Source of the DNA: an uncultured Campylobacter sp.
GTDB taxonomy: Bacteria; Campylobacterota; Campylobacteria; Campylobacterales; Campylobacteraceae
Direction: 5' to 3'
Assembly: GCF_938002845.1 (NCBI RefSeq)
Contig: NZ_CALKZP010000046.1
Span: 1 to 52,115, forward strand
Length of the DNA stretch: 52,115 nucleotides
The notes beneath the pieces were generated by a model that ran no database searches, was not told where the DNA came from, and saw nothing but the letters and a program-made list of their open reading frames with translations. This document shows, piece after piece, positions 43,378 to 51,544 of the stretch (the first letter of the stretch is position 1; each line of letters begins with the position of its first letter). The position numbers and the translations under genes were made by a program.

Positions 43378-44628
43378 ATGAGACTTGAGCGTATCGGCGA
43401 GGATTCGGCACTGATCGCGCGCATAGAGGCGATCAACGTCGCGGCGTTCCCCGAAATCGAGCGCATCAGCATAAAAAATTTCTTAAAAATGTCGCGCAAA
43501 GGACAGCTTGAAATCGCGGCGATTTTCGAGGATTTTGGCGCCATGGGCGCTACGGGTAAACATCACGCGGCGGCGAGCAAAAATTTAAACGCGCCGAAAC
43601 AAGATTTTTGCGCGGTAAAGCAAGATTGCGGCGAAACGAGCCAAAATTGCGGCTCTGCGGGTAAAAATTCCGATGCGAGCGACTGCGGCGCGGCAGAATT
43701 CGCCTCTTTGAGTTCTGAAAATCGCAGCATGGTAGGTAAAAAATCTAATGTGATGTGTGAAAAATCCAGCTTGGAAAGTAAAAATCCCAGCGCGGCGACA
43801 GGCGAAAATTCAAGCGTAGCGGCGCAAAATTTAAGCGGCGAGGAGCTCGTTGGGTTTTGCGTCTATAGGACCGAGCAAACCTACAAGCGCGCGGTTTTAC
43901 ACCACAAACAACCGCCGCCTCGCCTAAATGCGGATAAAATTTTAAAATCCAAAGCCCATAGCGGCGCCGAATTTGAAGGCGAAAAGGATGAAATTCCAAG
44001 CGGTAAAGCGGAATTTTCAGAAGCAAAATTTTTTAGCGTTGCAAGCGGCGAAATCGCAAGTCAAAAAACGCAGTCTCTTGGCGGCAATAAAATTTTAAAC
44101 GCGAGCGCAGATAGCAAAATTTCGATCGCCGCGGACTGCTCGACTTGCGGTGCGGGCGGCAAAATTTTATCAAGCGTCAGAAGGGATGAAATTTCATTAA
44201 GCGCCGCAGGGGGCAAAATTTTGCGCTACGATGAGAGCGGAATTTCAAGCGGCGGAGAAAGCGGGATTTTTTACGTGGCTTACCTCGGCATCGATGCGAA
44301 ATTTCGCGGGCTGGGGATCGGCTCAAGGCTGCTCGCGCTCATCGTCACGCAAAATCCGCGTGCGCAGATCATCCTTGACGTCGAGCCGCCGCACGAGGAT
44401 GCGCCCAATCTCGCGCAGCGCCTGCGCCGCATAGAATTCTACGGCAGGCACGGCTTTCGGCGCTGCGGCAAGTTTTTCAACTACGCAGGGCTAAGCTTCG
44501 AGATCCTTGCTAAGCCGCCGCTAACGGCGCCGCAGCAGGGATTTGACGTAGCGAGCTTCGTAAAATTTATCGGCGCGGGCAATAAATTTAGATTTAAAAT
44601 CACTGACGCGCCGCTATATAAAAACTAA
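43378..44628 (+). CDS. GNAT acetyltransferase with two large repeat insertions
   Basis: 416 residues where about 180 would be normal. GNAT core text is in three separated blocks: residues 1-55 (ending LEIAAIFEDFG), 155-165 (EELVGFCVYRTEQ) and 296-416, with IFYVAYLGIDAKFRGLGIGSRLLALIV (acetyl-CoA loop RGLGIGS at 310-316), IILDVEPPHEDAPN and FYGRHGFRRCGKFFNY. Between them lie about 100 (56-154) and 130 (166-295) residues of Asn/Ser/Lys/Cys-rich filler. The first filler shows 7-residue periods such as KQDFCAV, KQDCGET, SQNCGSA and ENRSMVG, KKSNVMC, EKSSLES, KNPSAAT. The fillers fall in loops between core strands, so a folded enzyme remains possible. Substrate unknown. The next gene overlaps by 1 bp. 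Ribosome site GGAGAG. Confidence 0.8.
   Translation: MRLERIGEDSALIARIEAINVAAFPEIERISIKNFLKMSRKGQLEIAAIFEDFGAMGATGKHHAAASKNLNAPKQDFCAVKQDCGETSQNCGSAGKNSDASDCGAAEFASLSSENRSMVGKKSNVMCEKSSLESKNPSAATGENSSVAAQNLSGEELVGFCVYRTEQTYKRAVLHHKQPPPRLNADKILKSKAHSGAEFEGEKDEIPSGKAEFSEAKFFSVASGEIASQKTQSLGGNKILNASADSKISIAADCSTCGAGGKILSSVRRDEISLSAAGGKILRYDESGISSGGESGIFYVAYLGIDAKFRGLGIGSRLLALIVTQNPRAQIILDVEPPHEDAPNLAQRLRRIEFYGRHGFRRCGKFFNYAGLSFEILAKPPLTAPQQGFDVASFVKFIGAGNKFRFKITDAPLYKN
43597..43845 (+). repeat. 21-bp tandem repeats coding for heptapeptides
   Basis: Two short arrays in frame: residues 74-101 (four heptads) and 114-156 (six heptads with one extra residue at 142). Units have the form AAAAATyyxAGCGyGGCG, with AAAATT/AAAATC cores spaced 21 bp apart. 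Core plus AAGC plus GC-rich half matches the units at 11003-11104 read on the minus strand. Confidence 0.65.
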
Positions 44629-45317
44629 TGCAAAAGCCCGAATTTAGCCTCATCTGTGACGATACGTTTTATAGAATTTTCTCCGCCTCTATCCTTGCGT
44701 TTTTTTGCATTTTTATCTCTTTGGACATCGGCGGATCGGGGGAGCTGTTTTACACGGACAGCCCGTTACGCTCGCAGCGAGCCAAGCCTAGTCTGACGAT
44801 CGTTTTTGTGTTTTTAGCGTTACTTTATCTGCGAAGCGGTAGCAAAGAGGCGGCGCGCGTGGAATTTGACGGGCTTAAAATATCCTTTCGCAGAGGGTTA
44901 GACAAATACGATCTTATGCTTGGATGCGTCGATCTGATAGAGCCGTCGCTCGGCTTCGTGCGGACGTTTCGCGTACCATTTATAAGCTACGAACGGTTTT
45001 TGAAACTGCAAGAAATTTTAAAATTCTTACTCCTTTTCGCATACGTCGCGGGCGTGTTTTTGACGATCAAATTCGGCTTTGTCGAAGCTGCGATCTATGC
45101 AGCGGCGGGCATTTTTGCGATTTTGATCGCTTCAAAGCTCGTCGTCGCGCGAAGGCTAGACGGACGAGCGGGGCTACGACTGCGCGACTGCCTGCTACTG
45201 CGCGGGAGGGACGATACGGGCGCGGCGGTATTTTTTTGCATCCGTCCCAGCCGAGCCGAGCGCGAGGCTTTACGCATATATTTTTTGAAAAATTTCAGCT
45301 ACGACATTAAGGCGTGA
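44628..45317 (+). CDS. Hypothetical membrane protein
   Basis: 229 residues. The ATG overlaps the last base of the GNAT stop, so the two are coupled. Hydrophobic segments lie at about 17-36, 56-70, 130-150 and 152-170; the parts between and after are soluble and strand-rich. The C-terminus reads AEREALRIYFLKNFSYDI. A similar end (MLREYFAARLGLGF) is found in the fragment just downstream, and a comparable layout in the protein at 45654. Family not recognised. Confidence 0.7.
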   Translation: MQKPEFSLICDDTFYRIFSASILAFFCIFISLDIGGSGELFYTDSPLRSQRAKPSLTIVFVFLALLYLRSGSKEAARVEFDGLKISFRRGLDKYDLMLGCVDLIEPSLGFVRTFRVPFISYERFLKLQEILKFLLLFAYVAGVFLTIKFGFVEAAIYAAAGIFAILIASKLVVARRLDGRAGLRLRDCLLLRGRDDTGAAVFFCIRPSRAEREALRIYFLKNFSYDIKA

Positions 45318-45328
45318 AATTTTTCGGT

Positions 45329-45352
45329 TTTCAGCGTAAAATTTAGACCCGC
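45329..45352 (+). repeat. 24-bp direct repeat, copy 1
   Basis: An exact 24-bp match to 46522-46545, beginning TTTCAGCGTAAAATTTAG and ending CCCGC. It lies 12 bp after the gene ending at 45317. Confidence 0.85.
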
Positions 45353-45471
45353 TGGATGTCTGGATAAAGCTAAACGTAAACGAAGCGCAAAGGCGGATGC
45401 TGCGCGAGTATTTCGCGGCGAGATTGGGGCTAGGTTTCGAGCAAAATTCCACTCACGGCAATCGCAGATGA
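45340..45471 (+). pseudogene. C-terminal remnant of a paralogous membrane protein
   Basis: A 43-codon frame without a start, from just after an in-frame TAA (45337) to TGA at 45471. It reads LDVWIKLNVNEAQRRMLREYF and resembles the C-terminus of the preceding gene (AVFFCIRPSRAEREALRIYF). It looks like the tail of a duplicated gene whose front was lost. The rest of the 336-bp gap 45318-45653 shows nothing recognisable apart from the direct repeat and the next gene's ribosome site. Confidence 0.5.
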
Positions 45472-45653
45472 GATCGCTAGGCGCTTAAAGCAGTTATTGA
45501 AGCGGTCGCAGATAAACCGCTAGCGCCCGCTTGGCTGAGACAGCCGCCGCTCGTTACAACTCGCCGCAAGAGCCTCCGCAAATATCCCGACCTTTAAACG
45601 CACCGAAAGCGAGGCGGTGATAAAATACGAAAGCCATACCGAAAAGGAATTTT

Positions 45654-46505
45654 ATGAGGGACTACGACAAAGAGCCGATCAAAACCATAGACAGAGCGGT
45701 TTACTTTCAAAACAATATCGTTCTTTTTCTTTCACTCGGTTGCTTATATAAAATATTCAATTTAGAAGTTACTCCGTTAAACTTAGAATTTTACACGCAT
45801 TTTAGTGCCGATTTAGTTATGTTTATCGTAGTGGTCTTTTTATTGTTGCCGGCTACGCTACTTTGGCCTATTAAAAGAAAGGGCAGTCCCGCGTATTTTT
45901 TATTGGAAAATAATAAAATCAGCTATATAAATGCTTTCGACGATAAGCCCGGATCACTAAATCAGGCGTTGAATGATTTTTATTTTGTCAAGAAAGAGGA
46001 AGTAATAAAAATTTGCAATGCCTGCGATATAGATAAGGTAAGTTTTTGCATTATATCAGAGCTATATGATAGCTACGGAAGATTTCACTATTTTTCGTCA
46101 TACGAGCTGTATAAAAAGTCGTCCATAGGGGTACACATAGGAAAGGTTGTATTGTTTTTATATCATACGATAAATTTCATATTGTTCATCTTGCCGTTTA
46201 AAATTTATATGCTGATAAGAGCGGATGAGCCTTTGGGCTTAATCCGCAAAAATATCGTGCTAAGGTTCAAAAATAGAAATTACTTCCTTATAAATATATA
46301 TTCTAGGCGAGATCTGGATGAGATATTAGAGTATTTTAAGCAAAAAGGCGTCCAAGTTACGGATAAAGTGGTCTTTATGCCGCAGGCGCAGAATAAAGGC
46401 TTGTTTACCGATAAAAATGAAATTTGGAGCGATGATTTTAGCGATACGCAAATTCCAAAGGATACGTTTAAGCGAAAGCTTAGGCGATTTTTTAGCTTGG
46501 ATTAA
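45654..46505 (+). CDS. Hypothetical membrane protein, AT-rich
   Basis: 283 residues with AAGGAA before the ATG. Hydrophobic segments at about 22-38, 50-70 and 166-188 are separated by a soluble strand-rich part; the soluble tail includes IVLRFKNRNYFLINIYSRRDLDEILEYF. The gene is visibly more AT-rich than its neighbours (many ATA, TTA, AAT codons), which suggests a separate origin. The tail and layout recall the gene at 44628, so they may be distant relatives. No function can be given. Confidence 0.7.
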   Translation: MRDYDKEPIKTIDRAVYFQNNIVLFLSLGCLYKIFNLEVTPLNLEFYTHFSADLVMFIVVVFLLLPATLLWPIKRKGSPAYFLLENNKISYINAFDDKPGSLNQALNDFYFVKKEEVIKICNACDIDKVSFCIISELYDSYGRFHYFSSYELYKKSSIGVHIGKVVLFLYHTINFILFILPFKIYMLIRADEPLGLIRKNIVLRFKNRNYFLINIYSRRDLDEILEYFKQKGVQVTDKVVFMPQAQNKGLFTDKNEIWSDDFSDTQIPKDTFKRKLRRFFSLD

Positions 46506-46521
46506 AGAGCGATTACGCCCG

Positions 46522-46545
46522 TTTCAGCGTAAAATTTAGACCCGC
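46522..46545 (+). repeat. 24-bp direct repeat, copy 2
   Basis: An exact match to 45329-45352, 16 bp after the gene ending at 46505. Each copy follows the 3' end of a gene in this small family. Confidence 0.85.
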
Positions 46546-46582
46546 GGGGTAGAATTACAAAAATTTTTACACGGAGCAAACA

Positions 46583-47197
46583 ATGAAAAATTTCTTTCTA
46601 GCCGCAATAGTTTGCGCGCTTTTTAGCGGTTGCGCATACGAAGCGCAGTTTAATCAAAACGCCGATGTGGCGCCGTTTGACGACACTATAAGTGCGACCA
46701 ACGCCATGCAAAGTGCGCTCATTTACATCCCTGGCGAGCTAATGGGGACAAAAAGCTACGTCGCAAGCTCGAAGTTAGGCAGAGACGATGAGCTTAAAAT
46801 CGACGTCGGCGAGTTCGTCGCAGGCGAGGCAAAGCGCTTCTTCGGCACCTACCTAAGGCGCGTAAGCGTTACCGACGACGAAAAAGCGCTGCAAGGTAAA
46901 GGGCTTGTTATCGCGCCTGAGCTTAGCTCATTCGGCTTTGGCTTTTACAGCTCCGACGGCATCGACGTTTCGGCAAAGCCCTACGTGCGCTACAATTTAC
47001 GTCTAAAAATGTTTAAAAACGGAAAGCCGATCTACAACCAAAATATCGCCGTAAACGAGCGCAACTTCGGCGAGGAGGAATTCTTCGGCGGCGGTCAGGG
47101 CTCATACGCGCAGATCGGCGGGATCTTTCAAAAATCGATGGCGAATGATTACGCCGTGCACGCTAGAGAAATTTTGGACGTAATCAACGATAACTAA
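46583..47197 (+). CDS. Lipoprotein of unknown function
   Basis: 204 residues. MKNFFLAAIVCALFSGC has a lipobox with Cys17, and CGGAGC precedes the ATG. The body is beta-rich: KLGRDDELKIDVGEFVAGEA, KGLVIAPELSSFGFGFYSSD, KPYVRYNLRLKMFKNGKPIYNQNI and a Gly-rich FFGGGQGSYAQIGGIF near the end. It has features of small outer-membrane-associated lipoproteins, but I do not recognise the family. It stands alone between two non-coding stretches. Confidence 0.75.
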   Translation: MKNFFLAAIVCALFSGCAYEAQFNQNADVAPFDDTISATNAMQSALIYIPGELMGTKSYVASSKLGRDDELKIDVGEFVAGEAKRFFGTYLRRVSVTDDEKALQGKGLVIAPELSSFGFGFYSSDGIDVSAKPYVRYNLRLKMFKNGKPIYNQNIAVNERNFGEEEFFGGGQGSYAQIGGIFQKSMANDYAVHAREILDVINDN

Positions 47198-47703
47198 TCG
47201 TGCTTGCGCCTTTGTGCGTGGTAAGCGGCATCTGGTCGATTATTTTTGCCTGCCGTCTTGTGGTAAAATTTGTCGCGGCGATCTTACGGCACGCGCTTGC
47301 GGATCGTCGCGCCTAAGCTCTATCTAGCGATAGGCTTTAAAGCTCTCATAGGCGCGCTTGCTTGTAAGATTTATCCCGCCTGCGACATTAAATCCTTTTG
47401 ATACCTAGTTTGCCAGCGCTCTAGGCATCAAATTTAATCCCGCAAGCTGGGTTAAATTCCGTAAAATGCGTTATGAAATTAACTTGGCAGCTTATATTTA
47501 AGTGCGGCAAGCCGATAAATTCCGCACCTTGACATACCGCCTAATTCCGTATTTTAGGGCCAAATCCTGCAAATAAATTTTTCGCGTTCGCTGCTACGCT
47601 TGCATAAAATTCCATATTCGCAGCACCAAAAATTCGCCCTAAATTTAAAGCACCGATTAATATTAATTTTTATATCATTACTAAATTTTTTAAGGAGAGA
47701 ATT
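47198..47703. other. Non-coding stretch
   Basis: 506 bp with no credible reading frame. RAATTY-type words (AAATTT, AAATTC, GAATTT) recur irregularly every 30-60 bp in otherwise GC-rich sequence. The last 50 bp are AT-rich promoter-like DNA for the next gene with AAGGAG at 47692-47697. Confidence 0.55.
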
Positions 47704-48096
47704 ATGAAAAAGTTTTTATTGCTTCCGTTTGCTTTCGCGGCGCTTTTTGCGGCACCAAGCTGCGATAATGTCCAGCTCAAAGCGGCTGTGGAAGGTATCA
47801 ATAAGAGTGCGCCGATGCGAGTCGACGAGATTACCACATTAACGGGTGCTGAGTGCAAGGATGGCAGCTTCATCTATAACTACGAGCTAAATGACGGCAT
47901 GGGGATGAAATTTGACAGTGTCGGAAATGATCAAAAAACCGTGATACAAAATGTCATAGATAGCCAAAATAAGCAAATTTTTTGCAATCAGATGAAGGTA
48001 ATGCATCCATTAATAAACAGCGCGATATGGAGCTATAAGATAAAAAGTGGCGAAGAATTTATAAGGGTAGAATTTAAGCCTAGCGACTGCAAGTAG
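47704..48096 (+). CDS. Secreted small protein, paralogue of 48665-49144
   Basis: 130 residues with a strong ribosome site. A signal peptide MKKFLLLPFAFAALFAAPSC is followed by a small domain: VEGINKSAPMRVDEITTLTG, then ECKDGSFIYNYEL, IFCNQMKVMHPLINSAIWSY and a final Cys. Four Cys in the mature part could form two disulfides. The text INKSAPMRVDEITTLTG / CKDGSFIYNYEL matches INEGAPRRIDDATTLKS / CEEGSFIYDYAL in the convergent gene 570 bp away, so they are clear paralogues. Role unknown; periplasmic location inferred. Confidence 0.75.
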   Translation: MKKFLLLPFAFAALFAAPSCDNVQLKAAVEGINKSAPMRVDEITTLTGAECKDGSFIYNYELNDGMGMKFDSVGNDQKTVIQNVIDSQNKQIFCNQMKVMHPLINSAIWSYKIKSGEEFIRVEFKPSDCK

Positions 48097-48664
48097 CGCT
48101 TGCGCGAGATTTAAAATTTAGCGCGGCGTGAGCCTTTGCCTGCTCGCCCGCGCAGCATCCGTTTAAAATTTATCCGCTTCGCTTTTGATTTTGCCTGCGC
48201 AAAAGTAACATGTTAAAATCTCTGCTTGACTTTTACCGCGCCGCCGCGTATAGCATGACGCGGATCAGCGTGCATTTCGCCGTCACAGAGCGCTAAACGC
48301 GCGAGTCCTTTTTAAGCCGCGATCTAATGCGTTAGGTTCTGCCAGTGGCGTTTTTCATTAAAATTTTACTATTTCACGCGGAATTATATCTGTGTAGCAG
48401 CGCAAACACCGCGTAAAGCTTTCGCGCGAAATTCTATAAGTTACGGAATTTTATTTGAAACAGCATCGTAGATTTTGAGTCAGAATTTTATGATTTATTA
48501 TGCTACACTTGCTGCGATGAGATCTTGCTAAATTTTATCCGCGACCTGCTCACATAAAATTCTGCGTAAAGCATACGCTCGCTTGCGAGCTTACAGAGGC
48601 ACCAGCTGCCAACGCGCCGCCACACAAACGCGGCTAATCAAATGCCTCACTTGGGTTTTAAAAT
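48097..48664. other. Non-coding stretch between convergent paralogues
   Basis: 568 bp with no credible gene. I counted about eight RAATTY words (AAATTT, AAATTC, GAATTT). No terminator with a T-run and no mobile-element end was seen. Confidence 0.55.
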
Positions 48665-49144
48665 TCACCGTTCGCAGCTATTTTTATCAAGCTTTAGCCG
48701 TATTGGCGGCAAGCCCTTTATTTCATAGTTTAACACCATCGTTTTGCCGAGCTCCCGCAGGCGCTGCGAAAATTCCGTGCTGCAAAAGCTGACCTTCGCC
48801 TTGGCAAACAGCATCTCTTTTAAAATTTCCGCATCACTCGCATCCAGCGCGCTAAGATCTAAATTTGGCGAGCTATTTAGCGCGTAATCGTATATGAAGC
48901 TACCCTCTTCGCATGCGGCGCTTTTTAGGGTCGTAGCATCGTCGATTCTACGCGGCGCGCCCTCGTTTATCCGCGCTAGCGCATCTCGTACCTGCTTGCT
49001 TTCGCAGAAATTTCGCTCTAGCTCGCCGCGTTTTTTCTCTGCATAAAATTCCATCGCCACATTTGCCAAAATTCCGATTCCAAAAAGCACTAGCAAAATT
49101 TTAATCGGCTTATTTAGCCGCGCACTTAAGCTTCGCGCGTCCAT
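48665..49144 (-). CDS. Membrane-anchored small protein, paralogue of 47704-48096
   Basis: 159 residues from the ATG overlapping the stop of the upstream methyltransferase gene by one base (TGATG); a start 21 bp earlier is less likely. A membrane anchor (KILLVLFGIGILANVAMEF, about 14-32) replaces the signal peptide of its paralogue. The outer domain carries INEGAPRRIDDATTLKS, CEEGSFIYDYAL and a late VSFCSTEF, with a Cys near the C-terminus. It is coupled to the methyltransferase gene. Function unknown. Confidence 0.75.
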   Translation of the reverse strand: MDARSLSARLNKPIKILLVLFGIGILANVAMEFYAEKKRGELERNFCESKQVRDALARINEGAPRRIDDATTLKSAACEEGSFIYDYALNSSPNLDLSALDASDAEILKEMLFAKAKVSFCSTEFSQRLRELGKTMVLNYEIKGLPPIRLKLDKNSCER

Positions 49145-50232
49145 CAGCGCGCCTTTTTGCAGCACAGCAGCGTGTGCCCGACGCCCAGCCCGTCGTGAAT
49201 TTGCGAAATTTTAAGCCCTGCGTTCTGCGCAAATTTAATCATATCGTCCGAGTGATAAATTTTGCTATTGCCGTTTGCCATCGCGGCGAAATACACGCTG
49301 ATCTGCGTCATGCTATACGCGGCGGTTTCGTAGCGCTGCCTGTCCCAAAACGGCTCCAAAATATAAAGCCGCGCCTGCTCGCTCATCGACTCCGCCGCGC
49401 GCGAGAGGATGCTTACGATCTGCTCCTCTGCAAAGCAGTCCAGAAACTGACTGAGCCAGATCGCGTCAAAGCCGCGCGGAAAGCGCGTAGCAGCATCTAG
49501 CAGATCGGCCGCAAGCCCCTCTATACGCTCAGTGCCCTGCGCGCCTGCGACGGCGTCTTTCATCATCGAAATTTGCCCAGCAAGATCCATTATTGTGACG
49601 CGCACATTTCTGTCGTAACCCACGCATCGCTTAGCAAAGCGCCCCGTGTTGCCGCCTACGTCTAAAATTTTATCCGTCTTGCGCGAGAAAATGATCTTTA
49701 GCGCGGGCTCAAACGCCAAATCCGAATAAAAATGATCAAACGCGAGCCAGCTTTTGCGCACGTGCGGCGGCAGATGCGAAAGCGCCTCATAGATCGTAGC
49801 CCACTGTCCAAAAACCTTTAGTCCCTCTGGTTTGCCTGATTTTAGCGTCTCTTCGAGCCTAAATAGCCCCTCGTAGCACACGTCGTGGATGAAGTCCATA
49901 TCCACGCCGACGAGCTCGTCGGTAAGCAGAAAATACCCCGCCTTGCTGAGCCTAAATTTCTCGCCGCACAGAAGCACCGTGCCGATGCTAAGCGAACTTT
50001 CCAAAAGCAGCTTTACGGCGTATTCGCTAAGCGAGAGCTTCTGCGCGATCTCACTTATGCTTAGCCCGTCACGTGCCTCATTAAGCGCGCTTAAAATTCC
50101 AAATTTTTTCATCAGCCGCGAGACTTGAAAGACCACCGGCGCAAAGGCGATCTCATTCGCCGTCCGCTGCGCCTCGCCCGCGCTTTGACGCTCGGCGCCG
50201 TAGCGGTCTAAAAGCTGTTTGGGAAGTTTCAT
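49144..50232 (-). CDS. SAM-dependent methyltransferase with winged-helix N-terminus
   Basis: 362 residues, AGGATC before the ATG. The N-terminal 100 residues form a winged-helix dimerisation unit (GLSISEIAQKLSLSEYAVKLL), as in the O-methyltransferase family 2 (PF00891). The SAM-binding motif I is ILDVGGNTGRFAKRC (about 190-204), with VTIMDLAG as the acidic loop and FDAIWLSQFLDCF following. The likely substrate is a phenolic or other small hydroxyl compound, unknown here. Related proteins occur in aryl-polyene type clusters, but no such genes are adjacent. It is first gene of a two-gene unit with 48665-49144. Confidence 0.82.
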   Translation of the reverse strand: MKLPKQLLDRYGAERQSAGEAQRTANEIAFAPVVFQVSRLMKKFGILSALNEARDGLSISEIAQKLSLSEYAVKLLLESSLSIGTVLLCGEKFRLSKAGYFLLTDELVGVDMDFIHDVCYEGLFRLEETLKSGKPEGLKVFGQWATIYEALSHLPPHVRKSWLAFDHFYSDLAFEPALKIIFSRKTDKILDVGGNTGRFAKRCVGYDRNVRVTIMDLAGQISMMKDAVAGAQGTERIEGLAADLLDAATRFPRGFDAIWLSQFLDCFAEEQIVSILSRAAESMSEQARLYILEPFWDRQRYETAAYSMTQISVYFAAMANGNSKIYHSDDMIKFAQNAGLKISQIHDGLGVGHTLLCCKKAR

Positions 50233-50435
50233 TTTTGATCCTACTTGCGTAAATTTCGTAAAATTTTAGCAAAAAATTCTAACTTTTCTTGCGCCCGCTA
50301 AGAATTTGCGCGTATCTTAGAATTTTGCGATGAAATTTTAAAATTCCGTCTTAAAATTTATGGAATTTTAGTTAAAATCTTTCTATCAAAATTTCGCGTA
50401 AAAGCTCTGCGAAAATGTCAAATTTAGGAGAATCC

Positions 50436-51443
50436 TTGAAGCTTCAAATGTCCTTGATATCGGTTGCCTGCGTCGTAATCATCCTGGCTGGTCTTAAAGC
50501 CGCGCAGGCTATCGTCGTGCCATTTTTGCTAGCTATTTTCATCACGGTGCTCGTATCACCGCTGGTGCTTTATGTCCAAAAGATCCGCGTCGGGCGCGTT
50601 TTTAGCTTCCTTATCATTACCTTTGCCTTCGTGGCGATTATAGTGTTTTTCGGCGCGGTCATCTTCGATGCGATCAAGGAATTTTCAGCGCGCCTGCCCG
50701 AGCTTCAAGCAAAATTTGAAGAGGTGCTAGGAGGCGTGAGCGCAAAGCTCTCTCGATTCGGCATAGAGCTTAACGCCGCAAGCCTGGGCATCGATCCGAG
50801 CGAAGCCGCCGCACAGCTATCTGCACTACTGCGCAAAACAGGCTCGATAGTCTCGACGGGATTTTTCATTTTTATAATGGTTTCATTTATGGTCTTTGAA
50901 AGCTCCGTGATCGACGAAAAAATCCGCTATTTTTCGCAAAGTAGCCGCGCGACACACACTTTCGTGAAGAAATTTGCCTCCAGCCTCAAAAAATATCTGC
51001 TAATCAAAACTATCGCTTCAGCTTGCACCGGTGCGCTCATCGGGCTCGGGCTGTGGGCTCTTGGTGTCCCATATGCCGCGCTGTGGGGGATTTTAGCTTT
51101 CGTGCTAAATTTCATTCCTACGATAGGCTCGATCGTAGCGGTCTTTCCGACGCTTTTCGTGACGCTAGCTACGATGGATATAAGCTCTAGCATCTGGACT
51201 ATCGCAATCTATTTGGTCGTAAACGTAGCGATCGGAAATATCATCGAGCCACGATTTTTAGGGCAAGGGCTCGGGCTTTCAACGATCAGTGTGCTTGCAG
51301 GGCTGCTGCTGTGGGGCTTCGTGCTTGGTATCGGCGGGTTATTTTTGGCTGTACCGCTTACGATGAGCTTGCAAATCGCGCTTGCTTCAAACGACAAAAC
51401 ACGCTTCATCGCGACTCTATTAAGCAACAAGGTCGAAAGATAA
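50436..51443 (+). CDS. AI-2E family membrane transporter
   Basis: 335 residues from TTG with TAGGAG at the right distance; an ATG seven codons earlier (50415) has no ribosome site. It has eight or so hydrophobic segments: two pairs at the N-terminus (LISVACVVIILAGLKAAQAI; VFSFLIITFAFVAIIVFF), an amphipathic middle (EFSARLPELQAKFEEVL) and a C-terminal block with WGILAFVLNFIPTIGSIVAV and LSTISVLAGLLLWGFVLGIGG. This is the AI-2E/PerM-type family (PF01594); several members move ions or metabolites rather than AI-2. It is divergent from the methyltransferase gene. Confidence 0.9.
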   Translation: MKLQMSLISVACVVIILAGLKAAQAIVVPFLLAIFITVLVSPLVLYVQKIRVGRVFSFLIITFAFVAIIVFFGAVIFDAIKEFSARLPELQAKFEEVLGGVSAKLSRFGIELNAASLGIDPSEAAAQLSALLRKTGSIVSTGFFIFIMVSFMVFESSVIDEKIRYFSQSSRATHTFVKKFASSLKKYLLIKTIASACTGALIGLGLWALGVPYAALWGILAFVLNFIPTIGSIVAVFPTLFVTLATMDISSSIWTIAIYLVVNVAIGNIIEPRFLGQGLGLSTISVLAGLLLWGFVLGIGGLFLAVPLTMSLQIALASNDKTRFIATLLSNKVER

Positions 51444-51520
51444 AGCAAAATTCCGCGGAATTTTAAAATTCTATAAATTTTAGCTTGAGCGCGCTCAAGA
51501 GTATTTTTGTCTCTTTTAGA

Positions 51521-51526
51521 TAAAAT
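51521..51526 (+). promoter_or_regulatory. Probable -10 element of the ygbA-like gene
   Basis: TAAAAT in CTTTTAGATAAAATCTGCC, 19 bp before the ATG at 51545, with AAAGGA as ribosome site between them. Confidence 0.45.
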
Positions 51527-51544
51527 CTGCCCAAAGGATCAAAT

